The position numbers were made by a program, and so were the translations under genes. Positions 54,261 through 62,593 of a stretch of 64,000 nt of DNA are shown here, in pieces. The notes below the pieces were generated by a model. It was not told the origin of the DNA. It did not search any database and saw only the letters and a list, made by a program, of their open reading frames with translations. Origin of the DNA: Oceanospirillum linum (GTDB lineage Bacteria; Pseudomonadota; Gammaproteobacteria; Pseudomonadales; Halomonadaceae); contig NZ_FXTS01000004.1 in assembly GCF_900182785.1 (NCBI RefSeq), positions 186,001-250,000 on the forward strand. The letters run 5' to 3'. The first letter of the stretch is position 1; each line of letters starts with the position of its first letter.

Positions 54261-54830
54261 TCAAGCATGATCAGGGTAACTGAATTCCAGTACCTGAATA
54301 TTTCCCATTTCACGCCCTAGAGAAAAACTCGCTCCCAGCTTCTGTGCTAATTTGATCGACGGCTTGTTCTCACTGTGAATCAGGCTAATCAGTGGTTCCT
54401 GAGGGATATATGCTCTCTGGTATGCCAGAGCTGCCTGAGCCGCCTCAAAGGCAAAGCCCTTACGCCAGTTCTCTTTGATGATCATCCAACCCAGCTCCAT
54501 GCCCGGCCAGCCCTCCGGTTGATACAGGCCAACCCGACCAATGACTTTTTTTGTCCGTTTTTCTTCTACAGCCCAAAGACCAATACCCTTCAGCCACCAA
54601 TGCCCCATCAGATATGCCATGCTTTGCCAGGCTTGCTCAGCATTCAGCGGCACTCCCTGGCCAACATAGCGTACAACATCCGGATCACTCACCATGCTGT
54701 GATACGCCGCAAAGTCTGACTGCCGGAAGGCTCTTAAAATAAGGCGCTCTGTTTCAAGCATGGGCACAGGCATCTCTTCTGAGATAGCCACTTCAGAGGC
54801 CCGCACTCCTGGAATTTTATTGGCAGTCAT
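54261..54830 (-). CDS. GNAT acetyltransferase (RimJ/RimL-like)
   Basis: A 189-residue acetyltransferase. LETERLILRAFRQSDFAAYHSMVSDPDVVRYVG is the family opening, GVPL and the VIGRVGLYQPEG strand follow, and GWMIIKENWRKGFAFEAAQA is the acetyl-CoA site; the end IKLAQKLGASF is typical. The substrate is not predictable. GAGG precedes the ATG at 54830. It is divergent from the channel gene with only about 52 bp between them. Confidence 0.85.
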   Translation of the reverse strand: MTANKIPGVRASEVAISEEMPVPMLETERLILRAFRQSDFAAYHSMVSDPDVVRYVGQGVPLNAEQAWQSMAYLMGHWWLKGIGLWAVEEKRTKKVIGRVGLYQPEGWPGMELGWMIIKENWRKGFAFEAAQAALAYQRAYIPQEPLISLIHSENKPSIKLAQKLGASFSLGREMGNIQVLEFSYPDHA

Positions 54831-54882
54831 CTGACCATCCTCTTCAATTTTCCTTTACAATCAAACTAACGCATTCAGATTA

Positions 54883-55845
54883 ATGAGAAAATCCATGCCC
54901 CTAAACACACTTCGTCATCGCTACTTTCAACTGCTTGATGGAGAACAGGCGTTCAGTATCACCGGAAAGCTCATCAATGGCTTTATTATCATTCTTATCG
55001 TTCTGAACGTTACCGGTGTTATTCTGGAAACCATACCCGAGATTGGGGAACAGTACTCACCCTACTTCCAAATTCTTGAAGTTTTCTCAGTACTGGTATT
55101 CACTCTGGAATATCTGATTCGAGTCTGGATTAGCGCTGAAAACCCCAAATACGGACCCGGCATCAAGGGAAAATTGCGTTATATCTTCTCTCCAATCGCA
55201 CTAATTGACCTGCTTGTTATTCTGCCTTTTTACCTATCGTTTTTTATCAATATAGATCTACGATATCTCCGGCTGCTACGACTGCTGCGACTACTGAAGC
55301 TCTCTCATTATATTCGCAGTATGGATATTTTTATTAAGGTTGTAGCTTCAGAATTGGCATCTCTGGCCTCAGCTGTCTTTGCTGTTTTGGTACTGGTCGT
55401 ACTTGCCGCTTGCGTGATGTTTGCATTAGAGCACCAGGCGCAGCCAGAGGCCTTCAAAAGTGTACTCGATGCCATTTGGTGGGCAGTTGTTACCATGACC
55501 ACAGTGGGTTACGGTGATATCACGCCGGTAACAGCCGGTGGCAAGGTTCTCGCCATTCTGATTATGCTGCTGGGTGTCGGCACAGTTGCCTTGCCAGCGG
55601 GTATGCTGGCAGCAAGATTCTCTGAAGAGCTGCAGGACCGGAAATCCGCAATGACCGCGGAAGTCATTAATGCTCTGGAAGATGGCGAACTGAGCAGGAA
55701 CGAAAAAAGCATGCTCGCCCGCCTGAGTAATAAATACGGGATTTCTGAAGAGGACCTGAACCAGATCATTCGCAATAAAAAGCTGGAGCTTGGGCACCAA
55801 TTACACTGCCCAAAGTGCGGAGCTCATATTACCGATAAGATATGA
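54883..55845 (+). CDS. Voltage-gated potassium channel with C-terminal CxxC
   Basis: A 320-residue six-helix channel. The S4 helix LRYLRLLRLLRLLKLSHYIR (about 126-145) has repeating arginines, and the filter is TTVGYGD (about 206-212), so K+ selectivity is expected. The cytosolic tail of about 80 residues is helical and ends in HCPKCG, half of a zinc ribbon that could pair across subunits. This is a Kv-like prokaryotic channel. The stop is immediately followed by the convergent usp stop. No strong ribosome site precedes the ATG. Confidence 0.9.
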   Translation: MRKSMPLNTLRHRYFQLLDGEQAFSITGKLINGFIIILIVLNVTGVILETIPEIGEQYSPYFQILEVFSVLVFTLEYLIRVWISAENPKYGPGIKGKLRYIFSPIALIDLLVILPFYLSFFINIDLRYLRLLRLLRLLKLSHYIRSMDIFIKVVASELASLASAVFAVLVLVVLAACVMFALEHQAQPEAFKSVLDAIWWAVVTMTTVGYGDITPVTAGGKVLAILIMLLGVGTVALPAGMLAARFSEELQDRKSAMTAEVINALEDGELSRNEKSMLARLSNKYGISEEDLNQIIRNKKLELGHQLHCPKCGAHITDKI

Positions 55846-56790
55846 TTAACTGGCAGAACCAGGTATTACCAGGGAATCTGGCTTAACCGTTAATACTGAG
55901 CACTTGACGGAACTCAGTAAACTTTCAGCCGTGTTGCCAATGACAACACCTTTTATTCCTGTTCTTGCTACCGTACCCATGATCAGGAGGCCCACATTCA
56001 GTAAGTTAACCATACCCGCCAACTTCTCAGCCGCAACACCCTGAACAACATGTCCGGTGGGGGAGATATATTGATAAACATCACCACCAAATTTCTTTTT
56101 CAATTCAGCTTCTAAGTCAGTCAGAGCAGCAGATTTATGCCGGAACTCTTCATTCTCCATAGCACGCCGAAACTGGTCAGGTTCATCAGACCAAACACTC
56201 AGAACATCAGCCTTAACAGATTCATACACTGTCACAAAGTGCAGCGCAGCCAGATCCTGACTGGCAAAATAAACACCGAGCTCTGCTAACATCTGGTTAA
56301 ATGCGGTGTTATTGCCGCACTCAGAGTGATCAAAGTCCAGTGCCACCATAATAGATTTCAAAGGCATTGGCGTATCAGGCTTCAGAAGCCAGACAGGACA
56401 GGGGCATTTGCGTAATAGTTGCGTATCATCATCGCCAAGTAGCTGATCAAGCCAATCTTTATCTTCAGCCTCTTTGATCACAAGGTCAAAACTCTGCCTG
56501 CCAACCAACTCAATGGCATCACTCACCAACTTCCCCCGGGAGATATGGATAGGTAACTGTTCTAAAGCATCGCCCTGGGCTTCTTTAAAAGTGATCTCAC
56601 ACAGTTGCTTCCGTATCTGCGCAACCTGCTCTGTTTCAGAAACGTCAGCGCCCTTACCTTTTCCAACAGGAGCAGAAATCATTAAAGTCAGAGATAAGTT
56701 AGCCTGCTCTGCAATTTTCAATACTCTGCATACTGTTTTCTCTGAATAGCCGGTCTGCAGCAGGCATAAAATATTTTTAAATTGTTTCAT
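55846..56790 (-). CDS. Tandem universal stress protein (UspE-like)
   Basis: A 314-residue protein of two Usp domains. The N-terminal domain begins FKNILCLLQTGYSE and the second begins LKSIMVALDFDHSE. The second ends with the ATP-binding-type GTVARTGIKGVVIGNTAE followed by VLTVKP. UspE-type proteins respond to stress, energy state and motility. It is last in a four-gene row after the DUF1538, PII-like and CBS genes, with 76 bp before it, so co-expression is likely. Confidence 0.88.
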   Translation of the reverse strand: MKQFKNILCLLQTGYSEKTVCRVLKIAEQANLSLTLMISAPVGKGKGADVSETEQVAQIRKQLCEITFKEAQGDALEQLPIHISRGKLVSDAIELVGRQSFDLVIKEAEDKDWLDQLLGDDDTQLLRKCPCPVWLLKPDTPMPLKSIMVALDFDHSECGNNTAFNQMLAELGVYFASQDLAALHFVTVYESVKADVLSVWSDEPDQFRRAMENEEFRHKSAALTDLEAELKKKFGGDVYQYISPTGHVVQGVAAEKLAGMVNLLNVGLLIMGTVARTGIKGVVIGNTAESLLSSVKCSVLTVKPDSLVIPGSAS

Positions 56791-56866
56791 GACATCCTTA
56801 ACCTGTTTTTAAAGTTTCGCAACGCTTTACAGAGCGAGCATTTATCTGGCAGCCAGAGCAATGTAT

Positions 56867-57256
56867 CTATTCAATCTGCTCCAGTAATGTTTCCATAATG
56901 TCATTCATCGTAATAATGCCTATCAGTTCATTATTTGACAGTACAAGTAAACGTTTAACATCAGACTTTGTCATTAACGTAGCAACATGTTTTACAGCCA
57001 GGTCTTCTCCAACAGTAATCACAGGCTTAACACATACATCGTATACATTCAGGAGATCAATATCGCCCTCTTCAGCAAATACGGTCTTAAGTATATTTGA
57101 GTATGTAATAATCCCCCAGGCATCATGAGGTGAATTCCGTTCAACAACAAGCGACTTGATTCTATGCTGTTTCATCAACGCTAAGGCATCGCGTAGCCTG
57201 GCAAAAGGGCTGATGCTTACAACATTTGTCACCATAACATCTTTTACGATTTGCAT
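56867..57256 (-). CDS. Two-CBS-domain protein
   Basis: A 129-residue protein made only of two CBS repeats (VKDVMVTNVVSISPFARLRDALALMKQHRIKSLVV and later VKHVATLMTKSDVKRLLVLSNNELIGIITMNDIM). CBS pairs bind adenosine nucleotides and report energy state. It lacks any effector domain and probably acts on a partner, plausibly the DUF1538 protein. It is 63 bp after the PII-like gene. Confidence 0.88.
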   Translation of the reverse strand: MQIVKDVMVTNVVSISPFARLRDALALMKQHRIKSLVVERNSPHDAWGIITYSNILKTVFAEEGDIDLLNVYDVCVKPVITVGEDLAVKHVATLMTKSDVKRLLVLSNNELIGIITMNDIMETLLEQIE

Positions 57257-57319
57257 TACATTACTCCTGAAATCCTTGAAAACCTTATATTAACTATTTT
57301 ATTAATACACCTTGGTTTA

Positions 57320-57670
57320 TTAAATTTTCTCTTTCAAGTGGGATTCAAATCTCTCGAACTGAGAATGATCAATCCCCCCCAGATGCTCCAAAGGCGTTGT
57401 GAATACAAGACCTTTAGACCCTTCATCCGGAGTAACAACCAATTTCTGCAACGCCTTCATAATATTCAGGGACAGGCGTTTCTCGAGCACCATAATAAGA
57501 ACACTCTGACTGCCATCATAACTGAGACCGAAAAAGGTTTTTTTGACCTCATTACTTATACCGCGTCCATTCAGAACCGTAATACCACCCGCACCAAGAT
57601 CACGGGCTGTATCAATGGCTTTTTGCTCCAAGTCCTGAGGAATAATCGCGACGAGCACAGAAAATTTCAT
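57320..57670 (-). CDS. PII-like regulatory protein
   Basis: A 116-residue protein of the PII superfamily. KFSVLVAIIPQDLEQKAIDTARDLGAGGITVLNGRG is a PII-like first half; the GlnB T-loop tyrosine and the full GlnB signature are absent. The second half QSVLIMVLEKRLSLNIMKAL is compatible with the ferredoxin-like fold. The start overlaps the DUF1538 stop as ATGA. PII-like proteins next to transporters usually bind and regulate them in response to a nucleotide (family knowledge); that is the likely role here. Confidence 0.8.
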   Translation of the reverse strand: MKFSVLVAIIPQDLEQKAIDTARDLGAGGITVLNGRGISNEVKKTFFGLSYDGSQSVLIMVLEKRLSLNIMKALQKLVVTPDEGSKGLVFTTPLEHLGGIDHSQFERFESHLKEKI

Positions 57671-59163
57671 AGGTTCACCTTGTGATATTTTGCGACTAAA
57701 TCTGAAACAATCGCGTAAATCATGACTGAAATAATAGGGAATATAGATGCAAAAGCGATAAGTCCAAAACCATCGATCAGCACATTGCGACCCTCAATAT
57801 TTGATGCCAGCCCAATCCCCAGGGCTGTCACCAAAGGTACCGTCACCTCAGAGGTCGTGACCCCTCCGAGATCATACGCTAAAGAAACAATGAATTTAGG
57901 CGCTAACAGAGTCAGGAAGACCACCAGGATATAGCCGGTCATTACATAGTAATGCATGGAACCACCGCTAATGATTCTATGCACACCTATCGTTATTCCG
58001 ACAGCAACACCCAGAGCGACAAGGTAACGAATTGTATTGCCATTAATCTGCCCTGCAGCTGCTTCTTCCGCTTGCTTTCCGATAGCTAACAGTGCGGGCT
58101 CAGCCATCGTTGTCGCAAAACCTATCATGAAAGCGAATAAATAAATAAAAAACACACGGTCTAAATGGATAAGTTGCTCCGCCATATTATTTCCTATCGG
58201 AAACAACCCCATCTTCAGACCGATCACAAATGCGTACAAACCTACAATAACCAGGGAAAAGCCAAAAACTATTCTGGCTGGATTAGATAAAGGTCGGCGT
58301 AGAACAAGGTACTGGAAAAAAAGGATCGTCAGAATAATAGGCAAAACATCACGTAACATTGATGCAAGATCGAAAAAAATCTTGAGCAAGAAATGAGGCG
58401 TTACAGAGTGCTCAGAAGCAACTGCCTCAGAAGCGATATTCAAAGTCTCCGCTGACGATGAGTAAACAACGATACCATACAACTGAACACTGATCATTGG
58501 CACCATTACAGCCAAGGCTACCAAGCCAAAGCCATCCCGAAGAGGGTTGCGCCCACGAATAGATGCAGCTAAACCTATCCCCATAGCCGCAATAAGAGGA
58601 ACCGTAACAATATTTGTTGTCACACCACCGGAATCATAGGCCAGGCCTACAATTTCTTCAGGAGCAAAGTAAGTTGCAACAACTACGAGGATGTACCCAG
58701 GAACAATAATCCAGTGCAGGGGGATGCCTGCAATAATCCGGAAAACACCTAATCCGGTCACAAACCCCACGGAAGTAGCAACCAGTATCCGTAGTGTAAA
58801 AGCATCAATTCTTCCCTCGCTGATATCCTGAGCCTGCTGGGCTACTGCAATCAATGCAGGCTCAGCGATAACAGCAGAAAAACCTATAGCAAAGCCGAAA
58901 CAGACCAGAAGGGGCGCCGAGCCACGCTCTGCAAATTGATTTGAAAGACTCTTACCTACCGGAAAAATACTTAGCTCTAGTCCTTGTAAAAATAATGCTA
59001 CTCCAAAGGCCACAATTAAGAGCCCAATCAGCATCCCCATCGCATCATTTGGCATCTGCTGAAGAATCAGAAACTGAAAAAAAACGACAACAGCAACAAT
59101 AGGAAAGAGATTGCGCAATGCATGTATAAATGAGATTTGAAAGTCTTTGAAGTATTGTTCCAT
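57667..59163 (-). CDS. DUF1538 polytopic membrane protein (two repeats)
   Basis: A 498-residue inner-membrane protein built from two similar halves. Each half contains IAEPALIAV/MAEPALLAIGKQ, then SGGVTTNIVTVPL/LGGVTTSEVTVPL, then GLAASIRGRNPL/GLASNIEGRNVL and an IDGFGL-type end. Each half has about six hydrophobic helices. The internal duplication and conserved glycine and acidic residues suggest a transporter; the substrate is unknown. It is the first gene of the row with PII-like, CBS and Usp genes. An FNR-type site and a TATAAT lie upstream. Confidence 0.85.
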   Translation of the reverse strand: MEQYFKDFQISFIHALRNLFPIVAVVVFFQFLILQQMPNDAMGMLIGLLIVAFGVALFLQGLELSIFPVGKSLSNQFAERGSAPLLVCFGFAIGFSAVIAEPALIAVAQQAQDISEGRIDAFTLRILVATSVGFVTGLGVFRIIAGIPLHWIIVPGYILVVVATYFAPEEIVGLAYDSGGVTTNIVTVPLIAAMGIGLAASIRGRNPLRDGFGLVALAVMVPMISVQLYGIVVYSSSAETLNIASEAVASEHSVTPHFLLKIFFDLASMLRDVLPIILTILFFQYLVLRRPLSNPARIVFGFSLVIVGLYAFVIGLKMGLFPIGNNMAEQLIHLDRVFFIYLFAFMIGFATTMAEPALLAIGKQAEEAAAGQINGNTIRYLVALGVAVGITIGVHRIISGGSMHYYVMTGYILVVFLTLLAPKFIVSLAYDLGGVTTSEVTVPLVTALGIGLASNIEGRNVLIDGFGLIAFASIFPIISVMIYAIVSDLVAKYHKVNL

Positions 59164-59309
59164 TCAGCAGCCCCTTGCCTGCCAAACCTTTTCTCGGGAA
59201 AGAAGGTTTGGATAAAATAATTTTATTTACCTCAGCACGGGCTATCGAACATATACGGAAAATAAAGTTCCGTTTAAAACACCAATTATATAACTGATTG
59301 TTTTATCCT

Positions 59310-59323
59310 TTGATCTATATCAA
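59310..59323. promoter_or_regulatory. Perfect FNR/Anr-type site with a -10 box for the DUF1538 operon
   Basis: TTGATCTATATCAA is a perfect TTGATnnnnATCAA palindrome. On the minus strand TATAAT at 59285-59290 lies about 29 bp further, placing the site near -39 to -42, the usual class II activation position. That would drive the DUF1538/PII-like/CBS/Usp genes. The site is also 11 bp before yecE on the plus strand, where it could repress. Control by FNR/Anr is inferred. Confidence 0.75.
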
Positions 59324-59334
59324 AAACATTCTTT

Positions 59335-60057
59335 ATGGAGCGCATTCTTTTGCACAGTATCTGCTATATCGGGCTTTCTCAGTGGAACCATAAACACTGG
59401 AAGCAGGGACCTTTGATGGGGAGCAGTCAACGATCTGTTCTCAGTCGTTACAGCAGTTACTTTTCCTCTGTAGAAGGCAATACCAGCTTTTACGGCCTGC
59501 CGGAGGCACAAACGGTGCAGGACTGGTATCAGCAAACACCGGAGCACTTTCGGTTCTGCTTTAAACTACCGCGCAGTATTACCCATGACCGCTTGCTGCA
59601 GGTACCCGAAGAGGAGCTGGTGACAGCCCTTGATCGCTTTACCCTGCTTAAAGAAAAACTGGGTATGATCTTTCTGCAGCTACCTGAAAGTTTCGGGCCA
59701 GAACGACTACCGTTACTCGAATCATTTATCTGCAGTCTTCCCAATAGCATAAATTTCAGCTTAGAAGTGCGTCACCAAGGCTTTTTCAATAAAGATGAGG
59801 CGGAACGCCAACTAAACGCTCTTTTGATGGAACACAGCATCAATCGCGTTCAGTTTGATACCCGTGCTTTGTTTAAGAACCCGGCAGATGATGAAGATAC
59901 TCTGGAAGCCTTGAAAGCCAAGCCCAACCTGCCTCTGCATGTGATCGCCACCGGACAAAACCCTATGGTGCGTTTTATCACAGCGAAAGACTGGCAAAGC
60001 TGTGAATTAAACCATAAAGTGAAAAAAATAAACCAAAAGGTGAAAAATCAACCATAA
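59335..60057 (+). pseudogene. yecE: yecE (DUF72) interrupted by a Tn7-like transposon
   Basis: The first 222 codons match the DUF72 family and E. coli YecE by eye: ICYIGLSQWNHKHW, VEGNTSFYGL, FRFCFKLPRSITH, LQLPESFGPERLPLL and RHQGFF. The E. coli protein has 272 residues. The frame then enters transposon DNA at TGT 60001; the last 18 codons, CELNHKVKKINQKVKNQP, are transposon-encoded and stop at 60055-60057. About 50-60 C-terminal residues are therefore missing and the rest of the gene should lie beyond the other transposon end. The function of DUF72 is not established. The start has no strong ribosome site. Confidence 0.85.
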
Positions 60058-60066
60058 GTTGAAAAA
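60011..60066 (+). repeat. Three TnsB-binding-type repeats at the transposon end
   Basis: ACCATAAAGTGAAAAA (60011-60026), ACCAAAAGGTGAAAAA (60032-60047) and ACCATAAGTTGAAAAA (60051-60066) are direct copies with 21- and 19-bp spacing. Such arrays are the binding sites of TnsB. An ACC...AAGGTG sequence near 60073-60085 may be a fourth, degraded copy. Confidence 0.8.
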
Positions 60067-60150
60067 TTTACTACCCTTTAAGGTGCTTCTCATTTTATGA
60101 GTGTTTACAGCCAAACTAGGCTACTCTGGCACATAATTAAGGTAGTGAAC

Positions 60151-60783
60151 ATGTACAATCGCAACCTCAGAAAACCGAGTCCGGTCAAAAATGTCTACAA
60201 ATTCGCCAGCCGTAAAAATCATAGCACTATCATGTGCGAAAGTAGCCTAGAATTTGACGCCTGCTTTCATCTTGAATACTCAGACAAAGTAGTTAATTTC
60301 GCCTCTCAACCTACTGGCATAGAATATTTTGATAATGCTAATAAAAAGAGGCGCTATACCCCAGATTTTTCCGTTTCTTATCAAGACGGCACTTCAAATT
60401 TAATCGAAGTGAAACCGGCCAAAAAATTACTATCCCCAGACTTTCAGAATGACTTTTCACAAAAGTTAAATGCATATAAAGAAATTGGGGAAACCTTGAT
60501 CTTGGTGACTGAAAATCAAATTCGCAGTGAACCGACTCTTACTAACTATAAGATCCTACACCGCTACGCCTCCTTTCTGGGAGACTCTGAACTACAAGCT
60601 GAAATCAAAAAACGACTTCACGAAACAAAAAATTTAAGCGTTGCTAGGCTCGCTTCTCTGCTTAATCTCGAAGAGCAAAATCTCATACCTGTATGTGCAA
60701 TGATGCTTGCTAAAGGATATCTAACTGCTGACTTACAAGCGTCAAAATTTACTGAATTAACACTAACACCATTCGAGGATTAA
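60151..60783 (+). CDS. tnsA: TnsA-like transposon endonuclease
   Basis: 210 residues from ATG 60151, chosen because AAGG lies about 8 nt upstream; the open frame begins at 60097. The N-terminal nuclease domain has SSLEFD (E34), TPDF (D72) and LIEVKP (E86, K88), matching the Glu-Asp-Lys active site of TnsA, and SQPTGIEY between them. The C-terminal part, about 110 residues, is a helical winged-helix-like domain. TnsA cuts the 5' ends so that transposition is cut-and-paste. It is shorter than Tn7 TnsA (273 residues). Four bases separate it from tnsB. Confidence 0.9.
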   Translation: MYNRNLRKPSPVKNVYKFASRKNHSTIMCESSLEFDACFHLEYSDKVVNFASQPTGIEYFDNANKKRRYTPDFSVSYQDGTSNLIEVKPAKKLLSPDFQNDFSQKLNAYKEIGETLILVTENQIRSEPTLTNYKILHRYASFLGDSELQAEIKKRLHETKNLSVARLASLLNLEEQNLIPVCAMMLAKGYLTADLQASKFTELTLTPFED

Positions 60784-60787
60784 ACAC

Positions 60788-62593
60788 ATGTTCGAAGACG
60801 AGTATAGCCCAGAATACATAGATAATCTCGATGGTGGTTTTATCGAACATAACGAAGGGGAAGAAGATACTTACGACTTAGATTGCTTTCCAAAAGAGCA
60901 ACAACAAATAGCTGTCGCAAAAACGAAATTCATTCTGAATATCCGCAAAAAGCTAAAAGATAAAGGATGGACTAAAGAGAATGTGATGCCGATAGTCGAT
61001 GCTCTTTATGACGCAAGCTTGCCATTTAAATCGCCAAGCCTTAGCAGTGTTCAAAGGTGGCATCGCAGCCTTTCCCAGAATCAAGATAATCCCGCTGTTC
61101 TGGTCTCGAAACACCATAGAAAAGGAAATAGGAACTCCAAGGTAGGAGACGACAAGTACTTCGATTTAGCCCTTGAGCGATTCCTTAAAGCAACTCGCCC
61201 AACGGCTATGAGTGCCTATCGATATTACGAGAGTCAAATGTTGATCGATATTGAAAATGGCAAGTACGAGGGCCGTCCTATTTCTCAGACAGCCTTTTAC
61301 AAACGCCTGGCAAAGCTTTCTAGTTACGAAGTCACTGCCAAAAGGTATGGAAAGTACAAAGCGGACATGAAATTTGGGTATAAAGGAGGGCCTCTTAAGC
61401 TTGAAAGACCTTTACAACGCGTTGAAATTGATCATACCCCACTAGACTTGATATTACTTGATGATGAAACTTTACACCCTCTGGGTCGTCCTTATTTGAC
61501 TATTCTTAAAGACTCTCTCAGTAAATGCATTATTGGGTACCATCTATCCTTTCAGGCTCCAAGCTATGCCTCTGCCTCAAAGGCTATTTGCCATGCTATG
61601 CTCCCCAAAAAAATTAAAGGTCCGGATGGCAAACCCTCTTGGGAATGTCATGGCAAAATTGAAACTTTAGTTGCAGATAACGGTGCAGAGTTCTGGTCAG
61701 AATCATTAGAGCACTTTTGTCTTGAAGCGGGTATCAACATTCAATATAACAAAGTAGGTCAACCGTGGGGCAAGGGGCTGGTTGAGCGAAATTTTTTAAC
61801 AATCCAACAGCTCATTCTTGATGATTTGGAAGGAAAGACCTTTTCTAATAATGTAGAAAGGGCAGATTATAACTCCGTCAAAAATGCGAAGTTTAAATTC
61901 TCTCGGTTTGTGAAAGCTTTTGAAACATGGGTTGCTGAAGTATTTAATTGGGAGCCTAATCAGAAAAAAACACATGTACCGATGCTCGAATGGCGCAAGG
62001 CTGTAAACAAATTCCCTCCTAATGAATTAACTCCCCCAGAGCATGAGCATATCAAACTCATATCAGGGATACTAAAGAAGCCAGCCCTTCAGAATAATGG
62101 AATTATCTTTGAACATCTTAGATATGATTCCAAAGAACTTGCAGACTACCGCAAACAATTTTGTCGTGATAAGAAAATAAAAGTTACAACCAAGGTTAAT
62201 ATTGACGATTTAGGTTTCGCATACGTCTACCTTTTCGAATACGAACGCTACCTGAAGGTTCCATGCGTAGATTTTCAGTATGCATCGGGCCTATCTTATG
62301 AAAAGCATAAGGTTCATATCACCTACATAAGGAAGTACAACAAGATACATGGCAAAAGCGGACTGGATCAAGCACGTGCTAAACAGCACATTGCTGAGAT
62401 CCTTGAAGATATCGATGCTTCGGCTAAGGAAAGCAGCTCTAAACAGAAGAAAGTTGGTGGAATGAAAAAAGCAGCCCGTGTAAAAGGAGTCGATAGCGTA
62501 TCTGTTCAAACTCGTCGTGAAAAAGATTCAAATCCGGTCAAACAGCCATCATCTTTGGCCGATCTTGAAATGATATGGCAAGAGGATACGTAA
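60788..62593 (+). CDS. tnsB: TnsB-like DDE transposase
   Basis: A 601-residue transposase of the Mu/TnsB class that cuts the 3' ends and joins them to target DNA. The catalytic triad is D215 (VEIDHTP), D297 (VADNGAEF) and E333 (GLVERN), with an exact 35-residue D-E spacing. Helix-turn-helix DNA-binding regions fill residues about 40-200. A beta-barrel region follows the catalytic core, and the C-terminus (KSGLDQARAKQ and an E-K-D-S-rich stretch) would contact TnsC. GAGG precedes the ATG. The stop directly abuts the tnsC ATG. Confidence 0.95.
   Translation: MFEDEYSPEYIDNLDGGFIEHNEGEEDTYDLDCFPKEQQQIAVAKTKFILNIRKKLKDKGWTKENVMPIVDALYDASLPFKSPSLSSVQRWHRSLSQNQDNPAVLVSKHHRKGNRNSKVGDDKYFDLALERFLKATRPTAMSAYRYYESQMLIDIENGKYEGRPISQTAFYKRLAKLSSYEVTAKRYGKYKADMKFGYKGGPLKLERPLQRVEIDHTPLDLILLDDETLHPLGRPYLTILKDSLSKCIIGYHLSFQAPSYASASKAICHAMLPKKIKGPDGKPSWECHGKIETLVADNGAEFWSESLEHFCLEAGINIQYNKVGQPWGKGLVERNFLTIQQLILDDLEGKTFSNNVERADYNSVKNAKFKFSRFVKAFETWVAEVFNWEPNQKKTHVPMLEWRKAVNKFPPNELTPPEHEHIKLISGILKKPALQNNGIIFEHLRYDSKELADYRKQFCRDKKIKVTTKVNIDDLGFAYVYLFEYERYLKVPCVDFQYASGLSYEKHKVHITYIRKYNKIHGKSGLDQARAKQHIAEILEDIDASAKESSSKQKKVGGMKKAARVKGVDSVSVQTRREKDSNPVKQPSSLADLEMIWQEDT

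Noticed and set aside
60097..60150. Longer N-terminus for TnsA starting at 60097
   Set aside because: The extra 18 residues precede a good ribosome site for ATG 60151 and do not resemble TnsA.
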